Assembly (NCBI GenBank): GCA_032209605.1
Contig: JASFXZ010000010.1
Coordinates: 8,143,385-8,207,384 of the forward strand
Length of the DNA: 64,000 nt
Reading direction: 5' to 3'
DNA from: Mactromeris polynyma
Lineage: Eukaryota; Mollusca; Bivalvia; Venerida; Mactridae
Position 1 is the first letter of the stretch. Each line of letters opens with the position of its first letter. The position numbers were made by a program, and so were the translations under genes. Under the pieces are notes generated by a model that made no database searches, was not told where the DNA came from, and worked only from the letters and a program-made list of their open reading frames with translations. Positions 22,746 to 53,640 of this stretch are shown here, piece by piece.

Positions 22746-24650
22746 TGCATAACCAAGGGGCTTTTATACTCTGGGTGTCTTGAAAAACTTGTAAAGATAA
22801 CAGTGATCTTGCAAACCGATTTTTGGATTTCTTCTCAACCAAAATACAGAAACTGAGAAATGAGTTAGACGAGAGCGATGATGATCAGGCTCTACAGATT
22901 AGTTCTGACAATGTTGAGTGCAACAGTTTTGAGAATTTTCAGCATCTGACGGAGTGTGATGTGTTGAAACTCATTAAGACTTCGAAGTCGACTACTTGTG
23001 AATTGGATATCATCCCAACTGATATTTTGAAGAAATATGCTAACTCCTTATTACCAGTAATCACTGAAATAATAAATCGCTCGCTGAATAGTGGTATATT
23101 TCCCCAATCCTGGAAGAGTGCTGTGATTAGACCATTGTTGAAAAAGAAGGGTTTAGAGCTTGAAATGAAAAGTTACAGACCAGTCTCAAATCTGTCGTTC
23201 CTGTCCAAAATATTGGAAAAGGCAGCATTAAATCAAATTATTGAACATGTGGAGAAAAACAACCTTCTCCCGCAATATCAAAGTGCGTATCGCAAAAATC
23301 ATGGAGTTGAAACTGCATTGATAAAGATGTATGCTGACTTGTTAGAAGCAATTGACAATAAACAAGTAACACTCGTAGTCTTAATAGACCTAAGCGCAGC
23401 CTTCGATACTATAGATGTTCCAATTATGCTGAAAATTCTACAAAATGATTTTGGAATAAAGAATGTACCTTTGAAATGGATAGAGTCATATCTTACGCAG
23501 AGAACTATGCAAGTTGTAATTGAAAATGAATTCTCAAGAGTAGGTGATCTCCGATTTGGTGTTCCTCAAGGATCCTGTGCTGGACCAGTTATTTTTACTA
23601 TGTACATTGCAGCATTAAACAAGGTAGTGCGTAGATACCCTGTTGAGTTGTATGGATACGCAGATGATCACAAGCTTGCTATGAGTTTCTGTGCTGGCAA
23701 TGTTGAAAGTGAAAGTTCCACGTTGAACAGTTTGAAGCAGTGTTTGCAGGATGTTGTCGTATGGATGAAAAGTAACAAATTGAAAATGAACAATTCTAAA
23801 ACAGAAGTTATAGTATATGGAACAAAACAACAAATTTCTAAAGTAAATATTTCTTCGCTCGAGGTTGGTGGAGTTGAGGTAAAATGTGTCGATCATGTGA
23901 GAGATTTAGGTGTTTTGATGGAAAATGATTTAAACTTTGATCGTCACATAAGAAAAAAGTGTCAGACTGCGCGATATCAGCTCATACAGTTGAAAAGTAT
24001 TAGAAGTTACTTAACCCAGAAAGATACAGAAACTCTAGTGCATGGACTAATTCATTCTCATTTAGATTTTTGTAATGGTTTGTTTACGGGGATTCCGGAA
24101 TATCAATTAGACAGGTTACAAAAAGTGCAAAATCAGGCTGCAAGAATCGTAATGCAAACTCACTATGATGAACCAATTACTCCAGTCCTCAAAGTCTTGC
24201 ACTGGCTTCCAGTGAGAGCAAGAATTATGTATAAAACTCTTGTTCTCATATTCAGGTGTGTCAAAGGAACTGCTCCATCTTACCTCAAACACATGGTTAA
24301 GATTGTTCACTGTGGTTATGCCCTAAGATCTACTAAAAAACTGTCTCTTCTTGTTGTACCAAAAACTCGAACATGTATAGCTGATAGATCTTTTGCAGTG
24401 AAAGGGCCTAAGTGGTGGAATGATTTACCAGAAACACTTAAACAATTAAATGAGGAAAATAAATTCAGACAATGTCTGAAGACGCATTTATTCTCAAAGT
24501 TTTATGACTAAAACTGCATTGATAAACTCTGTGAGCTAATGTGTATATATATGTTTGTGTATGTTGTTTGTAAAGCGCAATAGAATGCCATGTGGCATAA
24601 TTTGCGCTATATAAATGCTATTTGTATTGTATTTTGTATTGTATTGAACT
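22746..24650 (+). mobile_element. 5'-truncated LINE (CR1/L2-like), RT intact
   Basis: The reverse-transcriptase frame is flanked on the 3' side by a short UTR (24512-24650). This carries a hairpin (GCGCAA..TTGCGC around ATGCCATGTGGCAT, about 24576-24610), then CTATATAAATGCTATTTGTA and a TTTGTATTGTA-type simple tail. That 3' architecture is typical of CR1/L2-group LINEs, where the stem-loop and tail repeats are the template recognised by the enzyme. The 5' end is truncated near 22746, so ORF1 and the endonuclease are missing. In the same frame just upstream is one TGA (about 22780). Confidence 0.85.
22823..24511 (+). CDS. Non-LTR retrotransposon reverse transcriptase, partial ORF2
   Basis: 562 uninterrupted codons. 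Residues about 85-115 carry the RT-0/RT-1 region (IINRSLNSGIFPQSWKSAVI), then SYRPVSNLSFLSKILEK. The catalytic motif A is DLSAAFDTID (about residue 189). FGVPQGSCAGPVIF is motif B. GYADDHKLA (YADD at 279-282) is motif C, followed by the thumb and a long C-terminal region ending HLFSKFYD. The first ATG is only the first Met; the frame extends a little upstream (SDLANRFLDFFSTK), consistent with a 5' truncation rather than a true start. The apurinic-type endonuclease expected N-terminal of the RT is absent, so this copy cannot move alone, but its RT core is unbroken. Confidence 0.9.
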   Translation: MDFFSTKIQKLRNELDESDDDQALQISSDNVECNSFENFQHLTECDVLKLIKTSKSTTCELDIIPTDILKKYANSLLPVITEIINRSLNSGIFPQSWKSAVIRPLLKKKGLELEMKSYRPVSNLSFLSKILEKAALNQIIEHVEKNNLLPQYQSAYRKNHGVETALIKMYADLLEAIDNKQVTLVVLIDLSAAFDTIDVPIMLKILQNDFGIKNVPLKWIESYLTQRTMQVVIENEFSRVGDLRFGVPQGSCAGPVIFTMYIAALNKVVRRYPVELYGYADDHKLAMSFCAGNVESESSTLNSLKQCLQDVVVWMKSNKLKMNNSKTEVIVYGTKQQISKVNISSLEVGGVEVKCVDHVRDLGVLMENDLNFDRHIRKKCQTARYQLIQLKSIRSYLTQKDTETLVHGLIHSHLDFCNGLFTGIPEYQLDRLQKVQNQAARIVMQTHYDEPITPVLKVLHWLPVRARIMYKTLVLIFRCVKGTAPSYLKHMVKIVHCGYALRSTKKLSLLVVPKTRTCIADRSFAVKGPKWWNDLPETLKQLNEENKFRQCLKTHLFSKFYD

Positions 24651-26233
24651 AGAATCAAAAACTGGAACTCACTGAGAACATAATTTTGTAACATGATCAT
24701 AAGAATGGCCATTATTAATGCCATTCATCAACTGAATGTTTAAATGTTGGAAAACAATTTAAAGGAGACTGCAAAATGCATTAGGCCATCCACTATAGCA
24801 AATAATAAATGAACCATCATCATATATAAAACTGCATATTCCACCAGTGATAAAACAGCCTAAAGTACGAACCAAAATAAGGCAATGCATTTAAATTCAC
24901 AGGATACCTATAACGCGCAAGCTTTAGTTAAGCAATATTAATTTCCACATATGATAAATATTCTGACCAGATGTTAAACAGTAATTTTTGGATCCAACAA
25001 CTAAAGGCATTATGCTTTAAGTGGACTACACTGGCAGATTGTCATTATCTTAATTGTCAATGAGAAAGTAGGACATACACATGGTCTGCAATTATAAAGA
25101 CTTAGGATCAAGCTCAAATCTCACTTTTAATTGAGATTTTCTCATGTTCATTCTGTTAATATAACAAAATCAATCATACAGTATGCCTGTATGTGACATG
25201 GACATTACCTGAAAATTTTACTGACACATCTAACACATGCACACATTTGACTCTAATAAGTTTTGAACGACAACTAGCCTTGCGAATTGAGAATGATCGC
25301 ATTTTCTAAAACCTCAAGACTGAGTTGTGACCAACATTCAAAGGAAGTTTACACAAGTATACAGTCTAAGTTTACAACAACGTAATCATTTTGATAATGA
25401 ACTTCTTCAATATTGATTACTAGCAAGTACCAGTTACATATCATATCTTGTTAAAGTTATCGGAATATTTTCCATAGAGATACACTTTAACTGAACCAGT
25501 GATACAAAATACACAATAGAATTGGTCGCATAAAAATGCATACACCAAAGAAGTTTCAAAATATGTCACACAACTGGCAAAGTAGAAACATTTAAAATAT
25601 TGAACAGTATATATGAATTAATGACAAAATCAGATGATAGCATGCAAAGCTTTTCTTCACAATACAAAACATTTTCAATGTTATCACAATTTCTTTGAGT
25701 TTTATAGAATCACCAAAGAAATAGTTAATACTTTATTAAGACAGGAACAACCAGTTTAGAACTTGAAGTCATGTACTGATCAATTGAATACATATTCAAT
25801 TGAGCAAAGCAATCTACCAACATCAGATTTTTTCACTTGCAAAATTGAACCTGTCAATTTGCTATCATCTATATCACTGGAAAAATAAATATAATGAAAA
25901 TGTTTGTGTATATATTACGACTGACCAACATAAATTTGGCATTATTCGTTTCAACAGGTTTCATACATTGCACATCTTTAGACCTGCTAATTTACTTTTT
26001 TTAAATATCAATCAAATGAAGGAAGAATATGCAATAGATATTTAGATTTAAGACCATTGCATAAGAAAACGACAAATATGTGTCAAAATACTGTAAGAAT
26101 CCCCAGTTTTAATTCCCATGATGGAACAATAGTGAATACTGGTCCTAGCTTCATGTGAATAGGATAGTCACAGGTATAATAATTTATGTAATACTACAAT
26201 TATAATGCAAATAGATCCAACATTCAGGTGTTT
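24651..26233. other. Region downstream of KDM7, no gene seen
   Basis: AT-rich. Probably includes the 3' UTR of KDM7 (transcribed right to left). No exon-like open frame with splice signals and no resolved repeat. Confidence 0.35.
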
Positions 26234-45880
<19,647 letters not shown>

Positions 45881-45906
45881 GTTGACAGAAAGAAGGAAGT
45901 CACTAT

Positions 45907-45918
45907 TGCGCATGCGCG
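45907..45918. promoter_or_regulatory. Palindromic NRF1 site upstream of KDM7
   Basis: TGCGCATGCGCG fits the NRF1 consensus (YGCGCAYGCGCR) and lies 27 bp upstream of the KDM7 start codon, in an otherwise AT-rich neighbourhood. NRF1 sites mark CpG-type housekeeping promoters in animals. Function inferred from motif and position. Confidence 0.7.
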
Positions 45919-46540
45919 AGTTCGAATCGCGAATTGAAACGGCCCATGGCTTAATCGATACTCATGTATTAATTTGGCGATAGGATAATAATGCATTTGG
46001 CCAATTCTGCGATGAGTTATGAATATTTCTGTCCATCGATCTTGATTATTACACTTTTGCCCAAACGTTATTGCTATAGCATTAACAAATAACAAATTAA
46101 AGAAGAACTAGACAATTTAAAACAAGAAATATGTTTACAAAACAAACGAATATGTTGTAGTTTTATTGGTTTAGCTTTTGAGTTATTGCACGAACACATA
46201 TTAATAGAATCAAGAAATAAAGACAACCTAATATTAAACTCTGCTCCCGTTAACGTATGAATATATTCAACAATAATAGCATGTTTCAAATTGGTACAAA
46301 TAGTTTGAATAGTTTGTTACATGTTCAATAAAATTTAATAGAGCGCGTAGATACACAATTACAGGATCATTGAAGCACTGTCCATTGGCCTTTTAAAGAT
46401 TTACATAAGACGGTTACTTAGGTATTAATTTTTTTCAAACGTACTAGTACATTAATTAATACTATAGTTATGCCTTTACCTCGTGTCTGAATTAAAGTTA
46501 ATATACGAGATATTTATACTCTTGAATCTGGGACCAATAT
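45919..46540. other. Upstream region of KDM7, no gene seen
   Basis: AT-rich; minus-strand open frames at 45808-46289 are chance readings across the KDM7 first exon and promoter. Confidence 0.4.
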
Positions 46541-46544
46541 TCTC

Positions 46545-46800
46545 TTTACTTCTGTTTTGGTCCAGTGGTAACGCGCTAATCCAGGGGTCGCAGGTTCGAT
46601 CCCCCGCTCCACCACTATCAGTACTAACAGTCTTTCGGATAGAGACAACTTGAAACCGAGGTCCCGTGTACGATGCTTTACACCGGGCACGTAAAAGAAC
46701 CAAAGGTGTTTCTGGAAGTGAGACATATTCTGTATCATGCACTTTCCTCCAAAAATCTAAAATGATTAACATTCTTCTGGAGGCGTCGGTGTCGACGATG
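46545..46800 (+). mobile_element. tRNA-headed SINE
   Basis: The head contains an A-box-like TGGTAACGCGCT and an exact B-box GGTTCGATCCCCC about 25 bp later, but its T-stem does not pair, so it is not a tRNA gene. The body carries CTTTACACCGGGCACGTAAA, a block I recognise as recurrent in SINEs of aquatic invertebrates. Overlapping open frames on both strands read through it and are not genes. Confidence 0.65.
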
Positions 46801-47148
46801 AATAAACGCAAATTTTTATCCAAAAAAACCTTCTGTTTTACCGTACTTTGTGTTGAATCCGTTAATAATTCGTTGACCATGACCAGTAGTTTGAAGTCTA
46901 GTTACTGTCCGTAAGGGTATGTAGCAAAGTTCCAGATACTTGCACCTATACATTCAACCCATAATTAAGGTCAGACAAATTTATTCACGTCAGCCAAGTG
47001 TTTACAACGTGGGATTTTAACAAATCAGGCTCGGCTACCCAAAATTTGCTCCGACATCTATCTTTAGTTACTTTAAGTTAAAAGTGTTATAGCTTGTCAA
47101 GAAAGTTTTCCGCCAGATAATTTTATATAAGTATAGTAACATACACCC

Positions 47149-47570
47149 TGACCAGGAAGCAGGAAAACTTCCCCTGATTACCAATCTTCCTGAACGGGAA
47201 ATCAGGGGTTTCACAGTCAGTGCTTTTCTGAACTGGAAGTCTAGCTTAATGATATTTTGTTTCTTGTGTTTCGTTTTCTGGTTTGGAAGTCTGGAATCTA
47301 TGCAGAAAACCTGAACTGTACATCTCGATTAAAAAACTAGATAATTGAAAACATTCTAAATGGTGAAAATTTAGATCTGCCTTTCCTGTGTAGATAATCC
47401 ATGCCAACATCATTCTAGCTCGACAAGAAAGTTTACTTGTGGACACTTTTCTAAAACAATTAATGTGACGTTTTGCTTCCTGAACGGGAATAAAAATCTT
47501 TAAATATAGTTACACACTTTCTGATCGGGGAGTATTCCCCATTCATGAAGTTTCCCACTGTTTGTCGTCC
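47149..47570. repeat. Short repeats with CTTCCTGAACGGGAA
   Basis: CTTCCTGAACGGGAA occurs at about 47188 and 47475. GTAACATACACCCTGACCAG at the left resembles GTTACACACTTTCTGATCGG at the right. It may be a decayed small transposon; boundaries unclear. It overlaps the tentative last exon of the secreted-protein gene. Confidence 0.3.
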
Positions 47571-50500
47571 TGACATAGTACCGTACTAGATTGAATTATC
47601 ACGGGGTCCGTTGTCAGCACACAGCACATACCCCCATGGAACGTCACCGTACATAATTGTATATTGATATTTTTTAGATAACTATTAAGTATAGGCATGA
47701 GAACGTCATGCAATAATTCCATTTGTTTCAATGTCATTATTTGGTAAATACGTACCGATGAAAAACAGGGCAAAAACTTACGTGTACGACAGGTTGATCT
47801 ATGAAAGAGAGAGAATAAGTAGCTACAGGGAACGCCACATACATGTATAAGACAGTGCCTCCCCACGCAGACCTCAAGGAAAACAACAATCCACAAAACA
47901 TAGCACTTGAGCTGTTGAGGAGGTTAAAAGGTACATACGGTTAGGAACAGAGGTACAATGAAAGGCCTGGCAGGCCATAATGAATAACTAGGAGAATCAA
48001 AGTGGACAGTGAAGGAGGGGGATTAATGCTGGCAGCAATAGGCCAAAACTGAGCAGGAAATAACCTGAACGAATACTTTTCAGATTCAGTCAACTTCGCG
48101 GTGCATATCTTAAGTCAGTCTACATTTATGTCGACGAACTTGTTTCATACTGACATTCTACGTGCCTAATTGGATGAGTTTGTCTGTCTGGAGTATTTAA
48201 TTACTGAATATTTATCTCCCAGAAATGTTCACCCAAAACGTGCCCTAGTTGCGGTGTTAACAAAAGTTTGTTTGCAGCTCAAATTTGTATTTTCGATTCC
48301 CAGTGGTGTGACCTGATGAACAATTTTACTTACTCAGTAAGGTAATTTATTAATCAAGACATGGTTTGCTGCTTTCTTTATGTCGTGTTGCACAAAATGT
48401 TTCATATATCTCCAGCTGCTGGTTAAATAACGACATAAATATGAAATAAAGTAATTTTTTTATTGAGAGTATCCGTTCAAAAATCATACAGATATAGACT
48501 TGGAAATTGAAGAGATAAAGTTCGTCCAAATCTCCTTAGTTTATTATCAATCATCCGCATTCAGCAAAATCATGAAACATTGTAAACACAATTTTAGTTC
48601 AGTCTTTTTCCACTGGCGTCAGAGCAACACAATAAATTGAGTACAATTTTTTCCACTCGACCGCCTATTTTGATGAATTTTCCACATACACTGTATGGGT
48701 ATGTTGGTGTTCACCGATTCCTACTGTCTACATAAATTTGAGATGATTTTTATTTTGAAACTCTGACGCCATGGTATTTCTAAAGATAAATATGACAAAT
48801 TAAACATTGAATAAACACTTGTTGTCATATACATATATTATGAGCGCTGCTATGGGATTTACAACCTCTTCTGTTAGTGACTTCATTTCAAGAAAACCAA
48901 ACTTGTAGTGTCACTATTTGCAAGCAGGAACAATATAAAAAATTACTCCATATGGTTACTTCGTTTTCATATATGGCGCAAATATTGCTTACTACCAGTA
49001 CATGGTGACGTCACATGTGACGTTTTCTGGAAATGATGTCACTTTAATAAAGAAGAGGTTGGAAATCGTACAGCGATGGTCATATATGCTTGTATGTGTC
49101 GTGTCGTCAGTTTTCACACTTCAATGCACTTCGGTACGCACTTGTAGAAACATTGAGCAGTGTAGAAATGTAGGCTTGGGCGTATGAATTGCACGTGGTG
49201 TACGCAGCGTCCATACTGCAGCTTCTGACGTCAGCATAAGCGCTGAAATACGAAGATGTATATACAAATAAAGATCAAATACATTTTATGACAAATTATT
49301 CTAGATTTCCGAAACAGATACAAATTCCTAGCTAGAAAAACAAACCGAAACCGTTTGATGAAAGTTTTCCCATGAATATTTTTTCCAGCTCAAATCAGAA
49401 ATCACAAGTCGCTCCCATTCCATCTTTTTCTGTTACCTTTTATTCCTTTGACCACATCATTAAGCAAAAACATTTCTTGTTCTGGCGCAAGTACCTATTA
49501 CCTCTATCTTATCTTCCTTTCGTTTACATAAATTTCATTGAAATATTTGTTATTTTCTTTTTTAATACGATGAAACATACATGTGTAAACTTATAATACG
49601 AATTATATAGTCAAATCTTGTCAATTTCTGTAACTAAGTCGCCATATAGTTAGTTAGTATGTTGTCTCTTATAAAAGTAAAGTAAAGTGTTTATTTATTA
49701 TAGTGTCACCCCTATTTTAAGGGCCAGCCAATTCTGACTTATGAGACACCTACTTTCTATGCACATTTACTTCCCGATTACTATCCTTTTAATGCCAGGC
49801 ACCAGGCAGGTAGACACACAGTAACCATTATTTAACTAGCTGGCGGCTCACCAACCGGCCATATCAGAACGGACCCCTGCCAGGATTCGAACCTTCGACA
49901 TCCCGCTCCCAAAGTGGATGCTTCGACCACTCGGCCAAGGGATGCAGTTTGTAATATTGTATTTATTGTATATTACGTGACAATTTAGACAAATAAATAT
50001 GTTTAAACTAATCGTCATAGTTCTACAATACTGTCATCAATCCGCGAAACTTTGTCATACTTTACTAGGGGAGGTCATTTACTTATGTTGAAACAACTTG
50101 TTGTCCAGCCCTTTTTGCTTTTTTCATGTATGAAATATTATTTGTCCTGCTTGTAAAACTGTAGATATTGTAATAACCCAAAGAACAAATAAAATATGAC
50201 AAAGTAAATCCGCTCAAATTAAATAGGGGCCTATTTCACTGCGTATGATACAGCAATACAGAAACTAGAAATAAATCACAAACACACAATATATATGCCT
50301 TACTTGCAGAGTCCCTTGTTCATGTCTTCTTCACTGAGAGAAAGGTCTTCGACAATGCTGTCAACAACCACTTTGAATAGTCGGAAACAAAAGTCACATG
50401 CATGCTGAACGTCGCCACGAGCCAGACATGGATTCTTAACCGCACCTTAAAAAGCCGAGAAGTACATAAATACTCGTATTTTTCGATAGCTTTTCATTCG

Positions 50501-51941
50501 GAATTTTACAAAACGACTGTCATTACGCTGAAATATTGTTATATGAAATGTTTGCGTATACATAATTGCACAATACCGACAATCTCAAATCCATGAACGC
50601 ACAATTATGCATCCGATATATATACTATTTTCCATTCATTACCAGGCAATTTTGCTACAATTTGCGTTGACCAAAATATGAACAATTAAATATTGATGAT
50701 CAATCAATTTCAGAATTATTAAAGTTTAATAAGCAGATATTGATGTACGCAAACTTACCGATACGACAGACAAGTGTCACTGTATCAATAATAGTTTGGT
50801 AAGGGGCCAGTGCATTCTGTGAACAGTTACCGTGTTGTAGTTCCAAGCATTTAATGATCCTGCAATACAAGTTTATGCTAATTAAAAACTAATTATCAAT
50901 GGAATTTTGTACTTATATATAATTTATCACATTTTAATATTGTTTCTTTGTGTACATGTGTGTCAACATATACATGAACACTAACTGAAATCCCTTACCA
51001 CTATTAACTTTGTAAATCATTTTATATCGTGTTACATCGTGTGTGTTTTTTCAAATCTGATACTGAGCAAAGATTTGAAAAAGTTATCCATTTTCAGCAT
51101 AGGGTAACCATGGCAGTCCTGTGATTTTTGGCGAAAATATGACGTGACATTGTCATTTGAATTCGCATACAAATGCATTATGTAAATATATAACGCTTAC
51201 AAATTCTGAAAAATTAGGGATGTCACTCGACAACAAGTAGCAATTGTGGTACTCGAGGTGTCAACCGCAAATAAAAAATATTCCATTTAGCATTGATATT
51301 GTTGATTTGTATTTTTCTCGATTATCTTATCTCCGTATTTGAATATTTGGACTTATGTATTTTGAATATTCGATTATTCGTTTATAAGTCCAAATATTCA
51401 AACATGGAGATTAGATAATCGAGAAAAATACAAATCATCAATATAAATGCTAAATGGAATATTTTTGTACACTGCGCAGTCGACAATTAACGGACTAATC
51501 GGCGATATTCAAGACAATATCTTACGATTTATCGCAGTGGTTCGCCTTGATATCTTGCAACAAATCCGTGCTGGTGGGATTAGCATATATTCTGCTGGCA
51601 AGATCGGGTGATGCATTGATACATTTCTTAGCGTCCTCTAGGTTGCACAACTCATTCGCTATTGCGACGGAAACTGTAAAAAATATATCAATATTTAATT
51701 TCGTATAATAAATAGTTGTCTGCTCGCCTTTTGTCTTAACGGTAATCAACGGGAATAACCTGTATAATGCAATATTTGTAAACGGAAATAACTAACGGAA
51801 CGCAACACTTTTTTTGTATAAACCGGAAAAATAAAATTCATTGAAAAATAAGCGCCAACGTAGATTTTCATTAAAATAAAGATAATTTTCATACTTACAT
51901 ATCGCCACGATAATACCTCCTAATTGCTTTAAATTGTTCAT
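47543..51941 (-). CDS. Small secreted Cys-rich protein (tentative last exon)
   Basis: Four well-bounded exons: 51941-51899, 51673-51526, 50859-50759, 50445-50304, phases 1, 0-consistent throughout. They start with MNNLKQLGGIIVAIFSVAIA, a short signal peptide probably cut before NELC. The mature chain has regularly spaced cysteines (ELC, KKC, NHC, IKC, GNC, LVC, NPC, HACDFC, GLC), implying several disulfides and an extracellular role. The last part (ACDFCFRLFK..GLCK) loosely resembles the first half of a saposin domain. The overall pattern also recalls T20D4.11-like secreted proteins of invertebrates. I cannot assign a family. A fifth exon, 47798-47543, has a matching phase and stop and adds more cysteines (about 229 residues in all), but it contains a strong internal donor, so the 3' end is uncertain. 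Confidence 0.55.
47950..48841. other. Intronic or intergenic, nothing recognised
   Basis: No gene, RNA or repeat that I can support. Confidence 0.35.
48842..49081. mobile_element. MITE, GAGC..ATTTACAACCTCT family, copy 2
   Basis: Left GAGCGCTGCTATGGGATTTA then CAACCTCTTCTGTTAGTGAC; right AAGAGGTTGGAAATCGTACA then GCGATGGTC, inverted with respect to the left. About 240 bp, longer than the copy at 12546-12690 but sharing the first 40 bp or so of each end. Confidence 0.75.
49680..49945 (-). mobile_element. tRNA-Leu/Ser-like SINE
   Basis: Reading the minus strand from 49945: GCATCCCTTGGCCGAGTGGT contains a perfect A box (TGGCCGAGTGG), and GAAGGTTCGAATCCTGGCAG a perfect B box (GGTTCGAATCC), with the CCC/GGG acceptor partly pairing, a type-II (Leu/Ser) tRNA head. 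A body of about 190 bp follows, ending in an AATAAATAAACACTTTAC tail. The missing full acceptor and variable-arm pairing, plus the body, argue for a SINE instead of a functional tRNA gene. Confidence 0.75.
51274..51466. mobile_element. Long foldback hairpin, about 80-bp arms
   Basis: The left arm starts AAAAATATTCCATTTAGCAT, continues through TTTTTCTCGATTATCT and ends GGACTTAT. The right arm is its inverse (ATAAGTCCAAATATTCAAAC ... GCTAAATGGAATATTTTT). The arms differ by only a few substitutions and the loop is about 25 nt. It lies in intron 2 of the Cys-rich gene. Most likely a palindromic MITE; as RNA it would form a near-perfect hairpin. Confidence 0.85.
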
Positions 51942-51949
51942 CCTGTCAG

Positions 51950-53125
51950 TGTGGGTTCACAAACTGATTATGATGAATAGTTTCAATGTATTACCATTAT
52001 ATTGCATCGGACAGGTATTGTTTATTCACAATTCCATTAGAACTGAATGCGTTTGATCCATATTTAATAACCGAACGCAATTTTAATGCCATATTAATTA
52101 TTGTGATGATCATGCACGAACTTTCAATTCTCCTGGGTAAGTTTAATGCATAGAATCGCTTGCAGCATCAGATGACAATATTTCCCTAGGCGCACAAAAT
52201 TTATGCCGCGTGGCCACTCCATAGAAATGTGCGAACGTAGGTCACGTGACGTCATGTGACAGATACTCGTTACAATTTGTTTGTCTTACCGTTGCTATAT
52301 CTAAGCAAGATCTGTATCAATAGAATGTTCAATGAGGTTTATATTGACCACATTGTGCTTGTGTTAAAACTGACCAATAACTGTATTCATGTAAGAGTTA
52401 CAGCTATATACTCGTACAACTGTTATTATATGAGTTGTTCATATAAATTGTTCTGTGTTGTTTTTTGGCACAGCCGTACTAACATGGCTATGCTTTTTGC
52501 ATATCAGCGTTGTGTAAACCAATAAAATCTTACGTTAAACACTAAACATAATTCTCTCAAACAGAACAACGTTTGTGACATTGACGCGGATTGGTTAAAT
52601 TTTTGTTAAGGCCTAAATATTTGTTAACCGAACCTTAAAAAATAACTTTCTTCTGAAGCAAAGTAATGAACACAATTATTGCAAAGGTAATTATGTTTGC
52701 AACGAAAACATTTTGATCACAATAGAGGCGTTATTCTTATTATTGTAAACATGACACAGTTGTATGAAAACCAGACGAACACATATTGTTTGCCTTAATA
52801 ACTGCGTCTGAAAGTAGATCTATAGTATATTTCAAGATTTATCAAGTGAGTAGTATTGTTAGTCAACCCAACGGGAAATTGCCCGGCGTTGGAATACATA
52901 AGACATTCTAGGTTTTATGCACACGTCACGGACATTTTTCTTTATATTGTTTAAATCTGACAAATTCATATGTAACAAGTTAATTAACATGAATGTGTGA
53001 TTTCACGACTGATACAATAAGTACTGGAGAACTATATCGAAACAGACTATACTGTCTATGTATGATTCAGCGCACTACGTTATTTTTATCAAATCTCATA
53101 CGCACTGATCACTGATCACCCCTTG
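51950..53125. other. Intergenic, nothing recognised
   Basis: Upstream of the Cys-rich gene; AT-rich, no supported gene. Confidence 0.4.
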
Positions 53126-53139
53126 CAGGTATCGGTATC

Positions 53140-53640
53140 GGACCGCTCTGTATTCTGATACATCTGACAAATGCTGTAGCACAGTAGAGACCGTGCTGTA
53201 TTCTGATACATCTGACAAATGCTGTGGCACAGTAGAGACCGTTCTGTATTCTGATACATCTGACAAATGCTGTAGCACAGTAGAGATCGTGCTGTATTCT
53301 GATACATCTGACAAATGCTGTGGCACAGTAGAGACCGTGCTGTATTCTGATACATCTGACAAATGCTGTGGCACAGTAGAGACTGTGCTGTATTCTGATA
53401 CACCTGACAAATGCTGTAGCACAGTAGAGACCTAGATGTATTCTGATATATCTGACAAATGCTATGGCACAGTAGAGATCGTGCTGTATTCTGATACATC
53501 TGATAAATACTGTATCACAGTAGAGACCGTGATGTAATACTCTGGCACAGTATAGATCCTGCTGTATTCTGATACATCTGACAAATGCTGTAGCACAGTA
53601 GAGACCTAGATGTATTCTGATATATCTGACAAATGTTGTA
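53140..53640. repeat. 48-bp minisatellite, left array, about 10 copies
   Basis: The unit is TATTCTGATACATCTGACAA + ATGCTGTAGCACAGTAGAGACCGTGCTG (48 bp). Each unit contains a small palindrome, CTGTGGCACAG (or CTGTAGCACAG). The period is divisible by three, so several frames on both strands stay open and look like protein; they are not. The same unit, in the same orientation, resumes at 54640. Confidence 0.93.

Noticed and set aside
46476..46880. 134-codon minus frame and a plus-strand frame
   Set aside because: They read across the SINE in alternative frames and show no domain.
49866..49945. Functional tRNA-Leu/Ser gene on the minus strand
   Set aside because: A and B boxes are perfect, but acceptor and arm pairing is incomplete and a SINE-like body with an A-rich tail follows.
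51274..51466. Canonical miRNA precursor
   Set aside because: Arms of about 80 bp are too long and too perfect for a typical pre-miRNA; a palindromic MITE is more likely.
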